NCBI GenBank assembly: GCA_005882135.1
Contig: VBDR01000023.1
Coordinates: 57,248 to 121,247, forward strand
DNA from: Chloroflexota bacterium
GTDB taxonomy: Bacteria > Chloroflexota > Dormibacteria > Dormibacterales > Dormibacteraceae
DNA length: 64,000 bases
Direction: 5' to 3'
Shown: positions 16,498-24,237 of the stretch, in pieces
Position numbering within the stretch: the stretch's first letter is position 1
How the letters are laid out: each line of letters opens with the position of its first letter
Made by a program: the position numbers and the translations under genes
Notes under the pieces: model-generated
Told to the model about the DNA's origin: nothing
The model's database searches: none
What the model saw: the letters and a program-made list of their open reading frames with translations, nothing else

Positions 16498-17509
16498 GGC
16501 TGCGATCCTCCTGTGGCTCACGATCGGAGTCGCAGTTCTTTTCGATTTCACGAACGGGTTCCACGACACCGCCAACGCGATCGCAACTTCGATCTCCACG
16601 CGCGCCCTCTCTCCCCGTGCGGCAGTCGGGCTCTCAGCAGTTTTCAACCTGGTAGGGGCGGTAGTCACCGTCGCGTTCTTCCAAGCAAAGGTGTCTAACA
16701 CCATCGCGAGCACGCTCGCCATCAAGCCTGGCCTGGTGGTCGTGATGTCGGCCCTGCTAGGCGCCATCTCGTGGAACCTCATTACCTGGTACCGAGGGCT
16801 GCCCAGCAGCTCGACCCATGCGCTCATCGGAGGCCTGTGTGGCTCGGGCATCGCGGCGGCGGGCGGCCTGGGAGGAGTCAAGTGGTCGTCGCTCGGCAAA
16901 CAGGTGGCCAGCCTGGCCATCTCTCCACCGCTAGGCTTTTTCGCTGCGGCGATCTTTGCGGTGCTTTTGATCTTCATCGTGTACCGTCTGCGGTTTCGAC
17001 CAGCCCCTGTCAATCGCGCGTTCCGCGGCCTGCAGGTGTTGACCGCCGCCTTCCTCTCGTATTCGCACGGCGCCAACGACGCGCAGAAAACCATGGCGGC
17101 TATCACGCTTGCCTTGATTGCAGCCGGCGACCTGACCACGTTCCAGGTCCCCCTGTGGGTGGTGGTTCTTTCTGCGGCAACGATCGCATTCGGTACGTAT
17201 GCAGGCGGCTGGCGCATCATCCGGACGCTGGGCTGGAGCATCATCAAACTCGAGCCGGTGACCGGCTTGGCCGCTCAGTTCACGGGTGCGACCGTGATCC
17301 AGGCCGCGACGCTGGTCGGTTTGCCTGTGAGCACGACCCACGTCGTCACCGGTTCGGTGATGGGAGTCGGCGCCATCCGCAAGCTCTCCGCGGTGAGCTG
17401 GGGACTGGGCGCCAACATCGCGCTCGCGTGGCTCGTCACGATCCCGGCGGCGGCGATCATCGCGTGGGTTGTCTATGCCATCCTTCATACGGCGGGTCTG
17501 CGAGGCTAG
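16490..17509 (+). CDS. pit: Inorganic phosphate transporter, Pit family
   Basis: 339 residues, about ten hydrophobic segments. The two Pit repeats are visible: FDFTNGFHDTANAIATSISTRALSP near the N-terminus and LSYSHGANDAQKTMAAI in the middle, plus GLPSSSTHALIGGL and GLPVSTTHVVTGSVMGVG. It imports phosphate as a metal-phosphate/proton symporter and can take up arsenate, which makes the nearby ArsC fusion meaningful. Start ATG at 16490 gives MREAAILLWL. Confidence 0.95.
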   Translation: MREAAILLWLTIGVAVLFDFTNGFHDTANAIATSISTRALSPRAAVGLSAVFNLVGAVVTVAFFQAKVSNTIASTLAIKPGLVVVMSALLGAISWNLITWYRGLPSSSTHALIGGLCGSGIAAAGGLGGVKWSSLGKQVASLAISPPLGFFAAAIFAVLLIFIVYRLRFRPAPVNRAFRGLQVLTAAFLSYSHGANDAQKTMAAITLALIAAGDLTTFQVPLWVVVLSAATIAFGTYAGGWRIIRTLGWSIIKLEPVTGLAAQFTGATVIQAATLVGLPVSTTHVVTGSVMGVGAIRKLSAVSWGLGANIALAWLVTIPAAAIIAWVVYAILHTAGLRG

Positions 17510-17529
17510 TACCGAAACAGCAAAAGGTG

Positions 17530-17558
17530 TTTGCGTTGGCGGTCACCGCAGGTAAACT
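17530..17558 (+). promoter_or_regulatory. Sigma-70-type promoter before the Nudix gene
   Basis: TTTGCG (17530-17535), a 17-bp spacer, and TAAACT (17553-17558). About 70 bases of leader follow with GAAGGAG before the GTG start. Confidence 0.4.
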
Positions 17559-17632
17559 GCGCGCAAAGACACCCAACGGACTGAAGTAAGGCACCTCGGA
17601 GCGCAGACGTTTCAGCTGACGAAGGAGCAACG

Positions 17633-18058
17633 GTGGCAACAAAGATTCTGGAAGTAGCCGACGTGAGTGTGATCAGAGCCGCGGGCGGCGTGGTGGTTCG
17701 AAGATCCCGATCAGGCGAGACGGAGATCGCCGTCATCCACCGTCCGGCGTACGACGACTGGACTCTGCCCAAAGGCAAGATCGAGCCCGACGAAAGCCCG
17801 GAGGATTGCGCGCTGCGCGAGGTACGCGAGGAGACCGGGCTCCGCTGCGAACTGGTGCGGCCGCTGGGCTGCACCGCGTACGTCGATCGTCGGGGTCGCG
17901 ACAAGGTCGCGTGCTACTGGGTGATGGAGGTCCGCGGAGGAAGGTTCAAGGCCGGGATCGAAGTCGACAAGCTGCAGTGGCTCCCGATGGAGGACGCGGT
18001 GAAGCGCCTGACTTACGGACGCGACAAGACCCTTCTCCTGCAGCAGGACCTTACCTAG
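17633..18058 (+). CDS. Nudix hydrolase
   Basis: 141 residues with one Nudix box: [23 protein letters not shown] fits Gx5Ex7REUxEExGU. The WTLPKGK lead-in and the C-terminal [22 protein letters not shown] resemble the diadenosine polyphosphate / 8-oxo-dGTP group. Probably cleans up nucleotide or dinucleotide polyphosphates. A good GAAGGAG ribosome-binding site precedes GTG. Two strong hairpins follow the stop. Confidence 0.88.
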   Translation: MATKILEVADVSVIRAAGGVVVRRSRSGETEIAVIHRPAYDDWTLPKGKIEPDESPEDCALREVREETGLRCELVRPLGCTAYVDRRGRDKVACYWVMEVRGGRFKAGIEVDKLQWLPMEDAVKRLTYGRDKTLLLQQDLT

Positions 18059-18072
18059 GGACGGAGAGGTTC

Positions 18073-18118
18073 ACCTCCCCACCCCGTGGGGAGGTCGGCG
18101 GCCCAGCCGCCGGCTGGG
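18073..18118. repeat. Tandem GC-rich hairpins (REP-like) after the Nudix gene
   Basis: Two adjacent perfect inverted repeats: a 10-bp stem at 18073-18095 (ACCTCCCCAC / GTGGGGAGGT, loop CCC) and a 7-bp stem at 18102-18118 (CCCAGCC / GGCTGGG). No T-run follows. It may act as a processing or termination element, or be a dispersed repeat unit. Confidence 0.55.
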
Positions 18119-18140
18119 GAAGGTCCAATTTGCATCCCGG

Positions 18141-18146
18141 TATTCT
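18141..18146 (+). promoter_or_regulatory. -10 element of thiG
   Basis: TATTCT, then 7 bases, then the GTG at 18154. No TPP riboswitch sequence is recognisable in the short space before thiG. Confidence 0.45.
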
Positions 18147-18153
18147 TGGTCGC

Positions 18154-18948
18154 GTGCAAACGCTGACGCACGCGGACCCGTTGGTGGTCGCCGGCGTGAC
18201 CCTTCGCTCGCGCCTGTTCCTGGGCACCGGCAAATACACGAGTGACGGTGCGATGCTCGCCGCGCTCGAAGCATCGGGCAGTGAGCTGGTCACGGTCGCG
18301 TTGAGGCGCCTGGACCTGGACAGCCCCAACAAGAAGACGATCCTGGACGTGATCGACTGGACGCGCTACCGGATCCTGCCCAACACGGCCGGCTGCCGGA
18401 CCGCGGACGAGGCGATCCGGATCGCCCGCCTCGCCCGTTCGATGGGCCTGTCCGATTGGGTCAAGCTCGAGGTGATTCCCGATCCGAGGTACCTCTTCCC
18501 CGACCCCGAGGAGACGCTGAGGGCGGCTCGGGTGCTGGTCGACGAGGGATTCAAGGTGCTGCCCTACATCAACGCCGACCCCGTGCTGGCACGCAAGCTC
18601 GAAGAGATCGGCACCGTCACGGTCATGCCCCTGGGCTCGCCGATCGGATCGGGCCAGGGCCTCCAGACGCTGGAGCAAATCCGCATTATCGTCGAGGAGG
18701 CTCGGGTGCCGGTGGTCGTCGACGCCGGCATCGGAGTGCCTTCGGACGCAGCGCTCGCCATGGAGCTCGGCGCGGACGCGGTCCTGGTCAACAGCGCGGT
18801 CGCGCTGGCGAAAGACCCCGAGCTCATGGCCGAAGCGATCAGAGAAGGTGTCGAGGCCGGCCGGAAGGCGTACCTCGCAGGACGCATACCCAAGCGCGGG
18901 GAGGCCAGCCCAAGCTCGCCGGCCGAGGGCGTCTCGCGACCGAACTAG
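18154..18948 (+). CDS. thiG: Thiazole synthase
   Basis: 264 residues. [12 protein letters not shown] at the N-terminus, [21 protein letters not shown], the Schiff-base Lys in [16 protein letters not shown], and [15 protein letters not shown] plus [27 protein letters not shown] are ThiG signatures. It builds the thiazole phosphate of thiamine from deoxyxylulose phosphate, dehydroglycine and ThiS thiocarboxylate. It begins the thiG-thiE-thiS unit. Confidence 0.95.
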   Translation: MQTLTHADPLVVAGVTLRSRLFLGTGKYTSDGAMLAALEASGSELVTVALRRLDLDSPNKKTILDVIDWTRYRILPNTAGCRTADEAIRIARLARSMGLSDWVKLEVIPDPRYLFPDPEETLRAARVLVDEGFKVLPYINADPVLARKLEEIGTVTVMPLGSPIGSGQGLQTLEQIRIIVEEARVPVVVDAGIGVPSDAALAMELGADAVLVNSAVALAKDPELMAEAIREGVEAGRKAYLAGRIPKRGEASPSSPAEGVSRPN

Positions 18949-18962
18949 CCAGGCCGGTGGCG

Positions 18963-19469
18963 ATGGCTGTCGTTTCCAGCGCGGAGGCGGGCATACGCAC
19001 AGCACGGCGGGCGACGATCCTCCAGCTCCGTGCGCCTGGCCTGTCCACCGCAGAGCTGGAGCGCAACGCCGCGCAGCTCGTCGCCTCCTCTTCGCTCCCG
19101 GTCCTGCTCAGCTCGCGGTGCGATGTCGCGCTGGCGTGCGGCGCCGCGGGCGTCAACTTGCCCGAGCGGGACATCGCTGCCCACGACGCGCGCACGCTGT
19201 TGGGCGACCGGCTGGTCGGCCGCTCCGTGCACTCGCTTCAGGCCGCGGTCGAAGCAGCGCGTGACGGCGCCGACTTCGTGATCTTCGGGCCGGTGTGGGA
19301 GAGCACCACGCATTCCGATAGCGCGCCTGCTGGTCTGGACGCCCTCTCCCGCGTCGCCAGGGCGCTGCGCATACCGGTGCTGGCGATCGGAGGCGTGACC
19401 GAAGACCGAATCGCCGAGTGCCACGCGGCAGGCGCCGCCGGCTTCGCCGCCATCCGACTCTTTTCATGA
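18963..19469 (+). CDS. thiE: Thiamine phosphate synthase-like protein (ThiE/TenI), short
   Basis: 168 residues from the ATG at 18963, shorter than the usual ~200. ILQLRAPG, VLLSSRCDVALACGAAGVNLPERD, DFVIFGPVWESTTHSDSAP and IPVLAIGGVTEDRIAECHAAGAAGFAAI match the ThiE/TenI barrel, but the first strand and part of the pyrophosphate-binding N-terminus are missing unless an unusual upstream start is used. It could be TenI (thiazole tautomerase) or a trimmed ThiE. It lies between thiG and thiS. Confidence 0.8.
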   Translation: MAVVSSAEAGIRTARRATILQLRAPGLSTAELERNAAQLVASSSLPVLLSSRCDVALACGAAGVNLPERDIAAHDARTLLGDRLVGRSVHSLQAAVEAARDGADFVIFGPVWESTTHSDSAPAGLDALSRVARALRIPVLAIGGVTEDRIAECHAAGAAGFAAIRLFS

Positions 19470-19509
19470 GCGGTGCTCACCTTCCTTATCGATGGGACTC
19501 TTTTCAGGA

Positions 19510-19746
19510 ATGATCGCCCTGCAGGTCAACGGCAAACGGGTCGAGCTCGAGGGGCCGACGCCATTGCTGACCTACCTCGACCAGCTCGGAGTCAATCCCC
19601 GGGCGGTCGCGGTCGAGCACAACGGCGAGATCCTCGAACGGGCCGCCTACGAGTCGGTGACGCTGGGTGACGGCGACCAGGTCGAGATCGTGCGCATGGT
19701 CGGCGGCGGCCAAGCCCCCCGCGCCCTCCAAGCCCCTCTCCCCTGA
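19510..19746 (+). CDS. thiS: Sulfur carrier protein ThiS with C-terminal extension
   Basis: Residues 1-67 are a normal ThiS beta-grasp: IALQVNGKRVELEG, LLTYLDQLGVNPRAVAVEHNGEIL, GDQVEIVRMVGGG. ThiS must end in Gly-Gly to be adenylated, but here the frame continues 11 residues (QAPRALQAPLP) into a CT-rich direct repeat before stopping. Either the tail is removed by a protease, as known for some ThiS-like carriers, or the extension prevents function. Confidence 0.85.
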   Translation: MIALQVNGKRVELEGPTPLLTYLDQLGVNPRAVAVEHNGEILERAAYESVTLGDGDQVEIVRMVGGGQAPRALQAPLP

Positions 19747-19766
19747 TCCCTCTCCCCTGCGGAGAG
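19734..19766. repeat. CT-rich direct repeat and hairpin after thiS
   Basis: CCCTCTCCCCTG occurs at 19734-19745 and 19748-19759 (14-bp period). The second copy overlaps a perfect 6-bp inverted repeat, CTCTCC (19750-19755) / GGAGAG (19761-19766). It covers the extended 3' end of thiS and lies in the 32-bp gap before the murE end. Confidence 0.55.
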
Positions 19767-19778
19767 AAGGTGCCGGAT

Positions 19779-21260
19779 CTACAAACGCTCCTTGATCGCT
19801 TCCTCCGCCTCGGCTCGTTCGTCCCACGGCTCGGAACCGCGGGCCGTACGCATGGAGCGTTCGTGGCCCTTCCCGGCCAGCAACACCGTGTCACCGGGCC
19901 GCGCGATCTCGATGGCCCTGCGAATCGCGGTGCGGCGGTCGATCACGACCTCGAAGTCCCGCCCCGGCGCCTTGCCCTCGGCGCCGGCCTGCACGTCGCG
20001 GGCGATCTCCGAGGGGTCCTCGCTCAACGGGTCGTCGGTGGTGATGATGAAAAAATCGGAGAACTCGGCCGCCGCGCGGCCCATCCCGGGACGGTCGTGA
20101 TCCGAGCGGGCCGTCGATCCGAAGACGGCAATCAGGCGACCCTGCGTGAACGGTCGCAGCTCGGCGAGCGCGCTGGCGAGAGAGCCCGCGGCGTGGGCGA
20201 AGTCGATGTAGACGCGAAAGTCCTGGCCGAGATCGACGGGCTCGAGGCGGCCACGCACACCCTCGAAACCGGCGAGTCCGCGGCCGATGTCTTCGGCGGG
20301 TACGCCTAGGGCAAGGCAGACGCCGGACGCGCAGAGAGCGTTGTAGATGTTGAATCGCGCGGGCACATTGAGTGTGACCTCGGTGTCGCCCATGGGGGTC
20401 CTCATGCGAAAGCGCGAGCCGGAACCGGTGATGGCAAGGTCGAGCGGGTGCAGGTCCGACGCCGTGGTCAAGCCGTATGTCCAACGGCGCGAGATAGGAC
20501 GCCGAGCAAGCCGCTCGTAACTGGGGTCGTCGCGATTCAGGACGGCCGTCTTCTCGACGCCTTTGTCGGCCGAGCGTGACGTGAGGTCGATGAGTCGGGC
20601 CTTGGCCTCGATGTAGTCCTCCCAGGTCGCGTGGTAGTCGAGATGGTCATGGCCGACGTTTGTGAACGCGGCCACGTCGAAGTCGCATGCATGCACGCGC
20701 TCCTGGACGAGAGCGTGCGACGTCGTCTCGATGACCGCGCACGCAGCTCCGGCTTCGACCATGCGCGCGAGCCATGCCTGCACTTCGGGGGCTTCGGTCG
20801 TCGTCTGCCCGCTGACGTTGTCGACCTCGCGGCCACTGACCTTGAATGCCACCGTGCTCATCGCGCCGGCAACGATCCCGCTGGCCTGCAGCACGTGCTC
20901 GGCCATGTGCGTGACGGTGGTCTTGCCGTCGGTTCCGGTGACACCGGCAAGCTTCAAATGTCGTGACGGCCGCCCGTAGAACTCAGCTGAGAGCTCCGCC
21001 AGACCGGTGCGCGTCGACGGGAGGTGGATGACCGGCGTGCCGGCCGGGACCTTGACGTAGCGCTCGATCGCCACCGCGACCGCGCCCCCGGCCACGGCAT
21101 CGGCAACGTATACGTGGCCGTCGATGTGAATTCCCTGCACCGCGACGAACAGGTCGCCGGAGACGACATGGCGCGAGTCGTACGCGATCCCGGTCACCTC
21201 GACCTCACCGTCGCCCTCGAGCACGGCGCCCGCGCCGCGGGCGAGGTCAGCCAGCTTCAT
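19779..21260 (-). CDS. murE: UDP-N-acetylmuramoyl-tripeptide synthetase (MurE)
   Basis: 493 residues. ATP loop GVTGTDGKTTV (TDGKT instead of TNGKT), AYDSRHVVSGDLFVAVQG, TTTEAPEVQAWLARM, FTNVGHDHLDYH, and VLLAGKGHER. It adds the third residue to UDP-MurNAc-L-Ala-D-Glu in the cytoplasm. The substrate motif reads TTDDPLSEDP, lacking the Arg of the DNPR motif that contacts meso-diaminopimelate, so the added residue may be L-lysine or L-ornithine. TATCCT lies 10 bases upstream; divergent from folP. Confidence 0.93.
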   Translation of the reverse strand: MKLADLARGAGAVLEGDGEVEVTGIAYDSRHVVSGDLFVAVQGIHIDGHVYVADAVAGGAVAVAIERYVKVPAGTPVIHLPSTRTGLAELSAEFYGRPSRHLKLAGVTGTDGKTTVTHMAEHVLQASGIVAGAMSTVAFKVSGREVDNVSGQTTTEAPEVQAWLARMVEAGAACAVIETTSHALVQERVHACDFDVAAFTNVGHDHLDYHATWEDYIEAKARLIDLTSRSADKGVEKTAVLNRDDPSYERLARRPISRRWTYGLTTASDLHPLDLAITGSGSRFRMRTPMGDTEVTLNVPARFNIYNALCASGVCLALGVPAEDIGRGLAGFEGVRGRLEPVDLGQDFRVYIDFAHAAGSLASALAELRPFTQGRLIAVFGSTARSDHDRPGMGRAAAEFSDFFIITTDDPLSEDPSEIARDVQAGAEGKAPGRDFEVVIDRRTAIRRAIEIARPGDTVLLAGKGHERSMRTARGSEPWDERAEAEEAIKERL

Positions 21261-21270
21261 TACCGGTCTG

Positions 21271-21276
21271 AGGATA
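21271..21276 (-). promoter_or_regulatory. -10 element of murE
   Basis: TATCCT on the minus strand, 10 bases before ATG; it overlaps the folP -10 on the other strand. Confidence 0.4.
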
Positions 21277-21278
21277 AT
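21273..21278 (+). promoter_or_regulatory. -10 element of folP
   Basis: GATAAT, then 6 bases, then GTG. The 24-bp gap between murE and folP thus carries overlapping divergent promoters. Confidence 0.45.
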
Positions 21279-21284
21279 CGGGTC

Positions 21285-22109
21285 GTGATCGCCGAAATCG
21301 GCGGGCGGCGCTTCGAGTGGGGCGCGCGCACCTATGTGATGGGCATCGTCAACGTGACCCCTGACTCTTTCAGCGGCGACGGCCTCGGCGCCGACGCTGC
21401 CGCCGCGGTCACGCAGGGCATGCGGATGGTGAGCGAAGGCGCGGACATGCTCGACGTGGGCGGTGAGTCGACGCGCCCCGGACATGTCCCTGTCACGGCG
21501 GCGGAGGAGATCGGCCGCACCGAGGTGGTCGTGCGCCGGCTGGCGCGCGAGTCCGCGGTGCCGCTGTCGATCGACACGTACAAGCAGGAGGTGGCCGAGG
21601 CCGGCGTCGCCGCGGGCGCGACCATCCTCAATGACGTCTGGGGCTTGACGCGCTCACCGACGATTGCTGACCTCGCCGCGCGGAATCGCTGCGCGCTGGT
21701 CCTGATGCACAACCAGGACGGGACCGAGTACCCGGGCGACCTGATGGATGAGATCAAGCGCTTCCTTGTCGCTGCCGCCGCCCGCGCGATCGCCGCCGGC
21801 GTGCCGAAGGAAAAGGTGATCGTCGATCCGGGCATTGGCTTCGGCAAAACGGCGGACCAAAACTGGGAGGTCATGCGGCGGTTTTCAGAGCTGAGAGAGC
21901 TTGGACATCCGGTCCTGGTCGGCACCTCGCGCAAGTCGTTCATCGGCAAGCTGCTCGATCTTCCGGTCACCGATCGGCTCGAGGGCACCACAGCCACGGT
22001 TGTGACCGCGGTCTTGCGCGGCGCCGACATCGTGCGCGTGCATGACGTGAGGCAGATGGTGCGCGCGGTCCGCGTCGCCGACCGCATGCGCCGCCCGGGC
22101 TCCGATTAG
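21285..22109 (+). CDS. folP: Dihydropteroate synthase
   Basis: 274 residues. YVMGIVNVTPDSFSGDG, MLDVGGESTRPG, VPLSIDTYK, VIVDPGIGFGKT, LVGTSRKSFIG and the final RVHDV are the DHPS signatures. It condenses p-aminobenzoate with dihydropterin pyrophosphate. The GTG start is chosen because GATAAT sits 6 bases before it. folK follows after 3 bases. Confidence 0.95.
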   Translation: MIAEIGGRRFEWGARTYVMGIVNVTPDSFSGDGLGADAAAAVTQGMRMVSEGADMLDVGGESTRPGHVPVTAAEEIGRTEVVVRRLARESAVPLSIDTYKQEVAEAGVAAGATILNDVWGLTRSPTIADLAARNRCALVLMHNQDGTEYPGDLMDEIKRFLVAAAARAIAAGVPKEKVIVDPGIGFGKTADQNWEVMRRFSELRELGHPVLVGTSRKSFIGKLLDLPVTDRLEGTTATVVTAVLRGADIVRVHDVRQMVRAVRVADRMRRPGSD

Positions 22110-22112
22110 TCG

Positions 22113-22547
22113 TTGACGACTGTCTATCTCGGCCTCGGCACCAACCTGGGCACGCGCAGTCGCAACCTCAGCGCGGCGCGCCGGCGGCTGCGTCAATGCG
22201 GCGTGCGGATATTGCGTCAGAGCCGCGTCATCGAAACCGAGCCTTGGGGCGTCACGGAGCAACCGCGATTTCTCAACCAGGTCGTCAAAGCCGCATGGGA
22301 GGGCACGCCGCGTCAGCTGCTCCGGGTGGCAAAGGAGGTCGAGCGCGCGGGGGGCCGGCGCCGGACTCGGCGCTGGGGTCCTCGCGTCATCGATGTCGAC
22401 ATCCTCCTTTTCGGCGACGAGCACGTCACGCTTCGCGACCTGGTCATCCCGCATCCGCGGATCGCGGAGCGGCCCTTCGTAATCGAATCGCTCTCCGAGC
22501 TCGGGGCCAGAAATCCCTACGAGGGGCGGGCGTTCGTGAATCGGTAG
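22113..22547 (+). CDS. folK: Hydroxymethyldihydropterin pyrophosphokinase
   Basis: 144 residues from TTG: VYLGLGTNLGTR, ETEPWGVTEQPRFLNQV, RRWGPRVIDVDILLFGD and VIPHPRIAERPFV are diagnostic HPPK motifs. It makes the DHPS substrate, matching its place directly after folP. folB is not visible here. The 3' end overlaps the convergent response regulator by 31 bases. Confidence 0.94.
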   Translation: MTTVYLGLGTNLGTRSRNLSAARRRLRQCGVRILRQSRVIETEPWGVTEQPRFLNQVVKAAWEGTPRQLLRVAKEVERAGGRRRTRRWGPRVIDVDILLFGDEHVTLRDLVIPHPRIAERPFVIESLSELGARNPYEGRAFVNR

Positions 22548-23233
22548 CCGATGCCTGGAACGGCCAGGATGTAGTAGGGGCGCGACGGCTGAGTCTCGAT
22601 CTTCCGGCGCAGGTTCCTGATGTGGACGTCGATGACCCGCGTTTCGATGGGGTACTCGTAACCCCAGATCGAGTTCAGGATCTTCTCCCGGCTCAAGACC
22701 TTGCCCGCGTTGCTGGCGAGAAATGTCAGGAGGTCGAATTCGGTGTGCGTCAGCTCGACCTCCTTGCCTGACTTGTAGGTGCGGCGTTCGTTGACGTCGA
22801 TGACGAGGTCGCGGAACTCGAGGCGGCTGCGCATCGCTTCGGCGTTCTCCAGCCGGGCTCGACGCAGGTGGGCGGCCATACGAGCCACCAGCTCCCGCAG
22901 CCGCAGCGGCTTGGTGACGTAGTCGTCGGCGCCGATCTCGAGAGCGACGACGGCATCGATCTCGTCCGACCTTGAGCTCATCATGATCACCGGCACCGCC
23001 GGGTCCATCTTGCGCAGCTCGCGGCACACATCAAAACCCGCGGCGTCCGGGAGCGTGACCTCGAGCAGAACCACGCTCGGCCGCGAGTGCTCGACCTGGC
23101 GCAGCGCCTCCGACCCGGCCTCCGCCTCCACCACCTGGTATCCGTCCTGCTCGCAAACCAGCTTGATCTCGCGCCGGGTCGAGCTGTCCGGCTCGACGAC
23201 GAGGACCTTGCGAGAGGACTCCGCGACAGCCAT
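22517..23233 (-). CDS. OmpR/PhoB-family response regulator with Glu at the phosphorylation site
   Basis: 238 residues: receiver 8-120, winged helix 137-232 (LTHTEFDLLTFLASNAGKVLSREKIL, TRVIDVHIRNLRRKIE, VPGIGYRF). The receiver has Lys108 (VTKPLR) and acidic residues Glu14/Asp16, but the phospho-acceptor in VVLLEVTLPD is Glu58, not Asp. Glu mimics phospho-Asp in several regulators, so it may be constitutively active or use another signal. No kinase gene is adjacent. TAGGTT 6 bases upstream gives a leaderless promoter. Confidence 0.9.
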   Translation of the reverse strand: MAVAESSRKVLVVEPDSSTRREIKLVCEQDGYQVVEAEAGSEALRQVEHSRPSVVLLEVTLPDAAGFDVCRELRKMDPAVPVIMMSSRSDEIDAVVALEIGADDYVTKPLRLRELVARMAAHLRRARLENAEAMRSRLEFRDLVIDVNERRTYKSGKEVELTHTEFDLLTFLASNAGKVLSREKILNSIWGYEYPIETRVIDVHIRNLRRKIETQPSRPYYILAVPGIGYRFTNARPS

Positions 23234-23239
23234 AAGACA

Positions 23240-23245
23240 AACCTA
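23240..23245 (-). promoter_or_regulatory. -10 element of the Glu-type response regulator
   Basis: TAGGTT on the minus strand, 6 bases before the ATG at 23233. Confidence 0.45.
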
Positions 23246-23262
23246 ACATAATTGAAGGATTG

Positions 23263-24237
23263 TTAGGGAATGTTTCGTTTCAGGCCCCGAATGAAAGCTC
23301 TGCTTTTGCGCTCCAGGCCTAGCACCCGGGCGCCAGTGGCGGACAACACAAGCTCCCACGCCCCCGGATACGCGATCTCTTCACCGCCGAACTCGGCTTT
23401 GAAAAAGCCGAGGCCGTGCCAGGGATGCTCAGGCCCCGAGCGGGGCGGCGGCACGCCCCAGAGGTCGAAGTCATTGCACCCGGCTTCGGCGGCCGACGAG
23501 ATCGCCGACCACCAGGCCAGGTCATTGCCCATCAGCTCTCGATGCGCGCCGCTGCGGCCGGCAAAAAGACTGTACGCGCGGCCGGCGTGCCTCGCGACCA
23601 GGACCGTCGCCAGCGGCTGACGCTTTTCGGGCGTGTAAGCGGTGTAGGTGCGGCACCACGGCAGAAGATCGAGCAGCAGCTCGTAGTAGCGCCTGTCCGG
23701 AAGGTGGATCGACTCCCTGCGCTCGACCGCCGCTGACTGGCGCGCCAGCTCGGCCGCATCCTTTCCCTCTTCCACGACGACACCGCGTTTCTGACCTGCG
23801 CGGATGTTGTAACGCCGTCCGTGGCGGAATGAGGAGAGAAGCTCCGCCGGTGGACGCAGCTCGATGATGCGCGTGTGCTGCGGCTGAATGGGTGCGACCT
23901 TCGTGAAACCGCGTTGGCCCAGCTCGTCGTGCAGAGAATCGGGCGCCTCGGGCTCGACGACGATTTTGGCCAGGCCATTCGCCTTCGCCCAGGCGACCAG
24001 CTGATCCAGGGATTCGGCGGTGGCGGGCACCGGGCCGCGCGGCACGTATGCCTCGCGCGCGGGACCCACCTTTCGCAGCTGGACGCTTGCCATCGCACCT
24101 TCTGGAGACAGCTGGATCCGCTCCGTGCTCCAACCGGCTCGCGCCTGCACCTCGCCCCACGCCCACGATTGCAGCAGCGGAGCAGGTGATGCGCGTTCAT
24201 CGAGATCGCGGTCCCAGCGCTCTGCGTCAGCGCTCAC
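23263..24237 (-). CDS. FemABX-family peptidyltransferase
   Basis: 324 residues in two GNAT-like halves: LLQSWAWGEVQARAGWSTERI, FRHGRRYNIRAGQKRGVVVEEG, ARHAGRAYSLFAGRSG-HRELMGNDLAWWSAI and GCNDFDLWGVPPP ... GLGFFKAEFGGEEIAYPGAWELVLS are typical of FemX/MurM-like proteins. The family adds amino acids from aminoacyl-tRNA to the side chain of residue 3 of the peptidoglycan stem. This fits a Lys- or Orn-type MurE nearby. GTG start overlaps the upstream stop (GTGA). Confidence 0.9.
   Translation of the reverse strand: MSADAERWDRDLDERASPAPLLQSWAWGEVQARAGWSTERIQLSPEGAMASVQLRKVGPAREAYVPRGPVPATAESLDQLVAWAKANGLAKIVVEPEAPDSLHDELGQRGFTKVAPIQPQHTRIIELRPPAELLSSFRHGRRYNIRAGQKRGVVVEEGKDAAELARQSAAVERRESIHLPDRRYYELLLDLLPWCRTYTAYTPEKRQPLATVLVARHAGRAYSLFAGRSGAHRELMGNDLAWWSAISSAAEAGCNDFDLWGVPPPRSGPEHPWHGLGFFKAEFGGEEIAYPGAWELVLSATGARVLGLERKSRAFIRGLKRNIP

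Noticed and set aside
18061..18153. TPP riboswitch before thiG
   Set aside because: The gap has two GC-rich hairpins but no recognisable THI-box sequence (no CUGAGA or GGGUGC-like core), and thiG seems leaderless.
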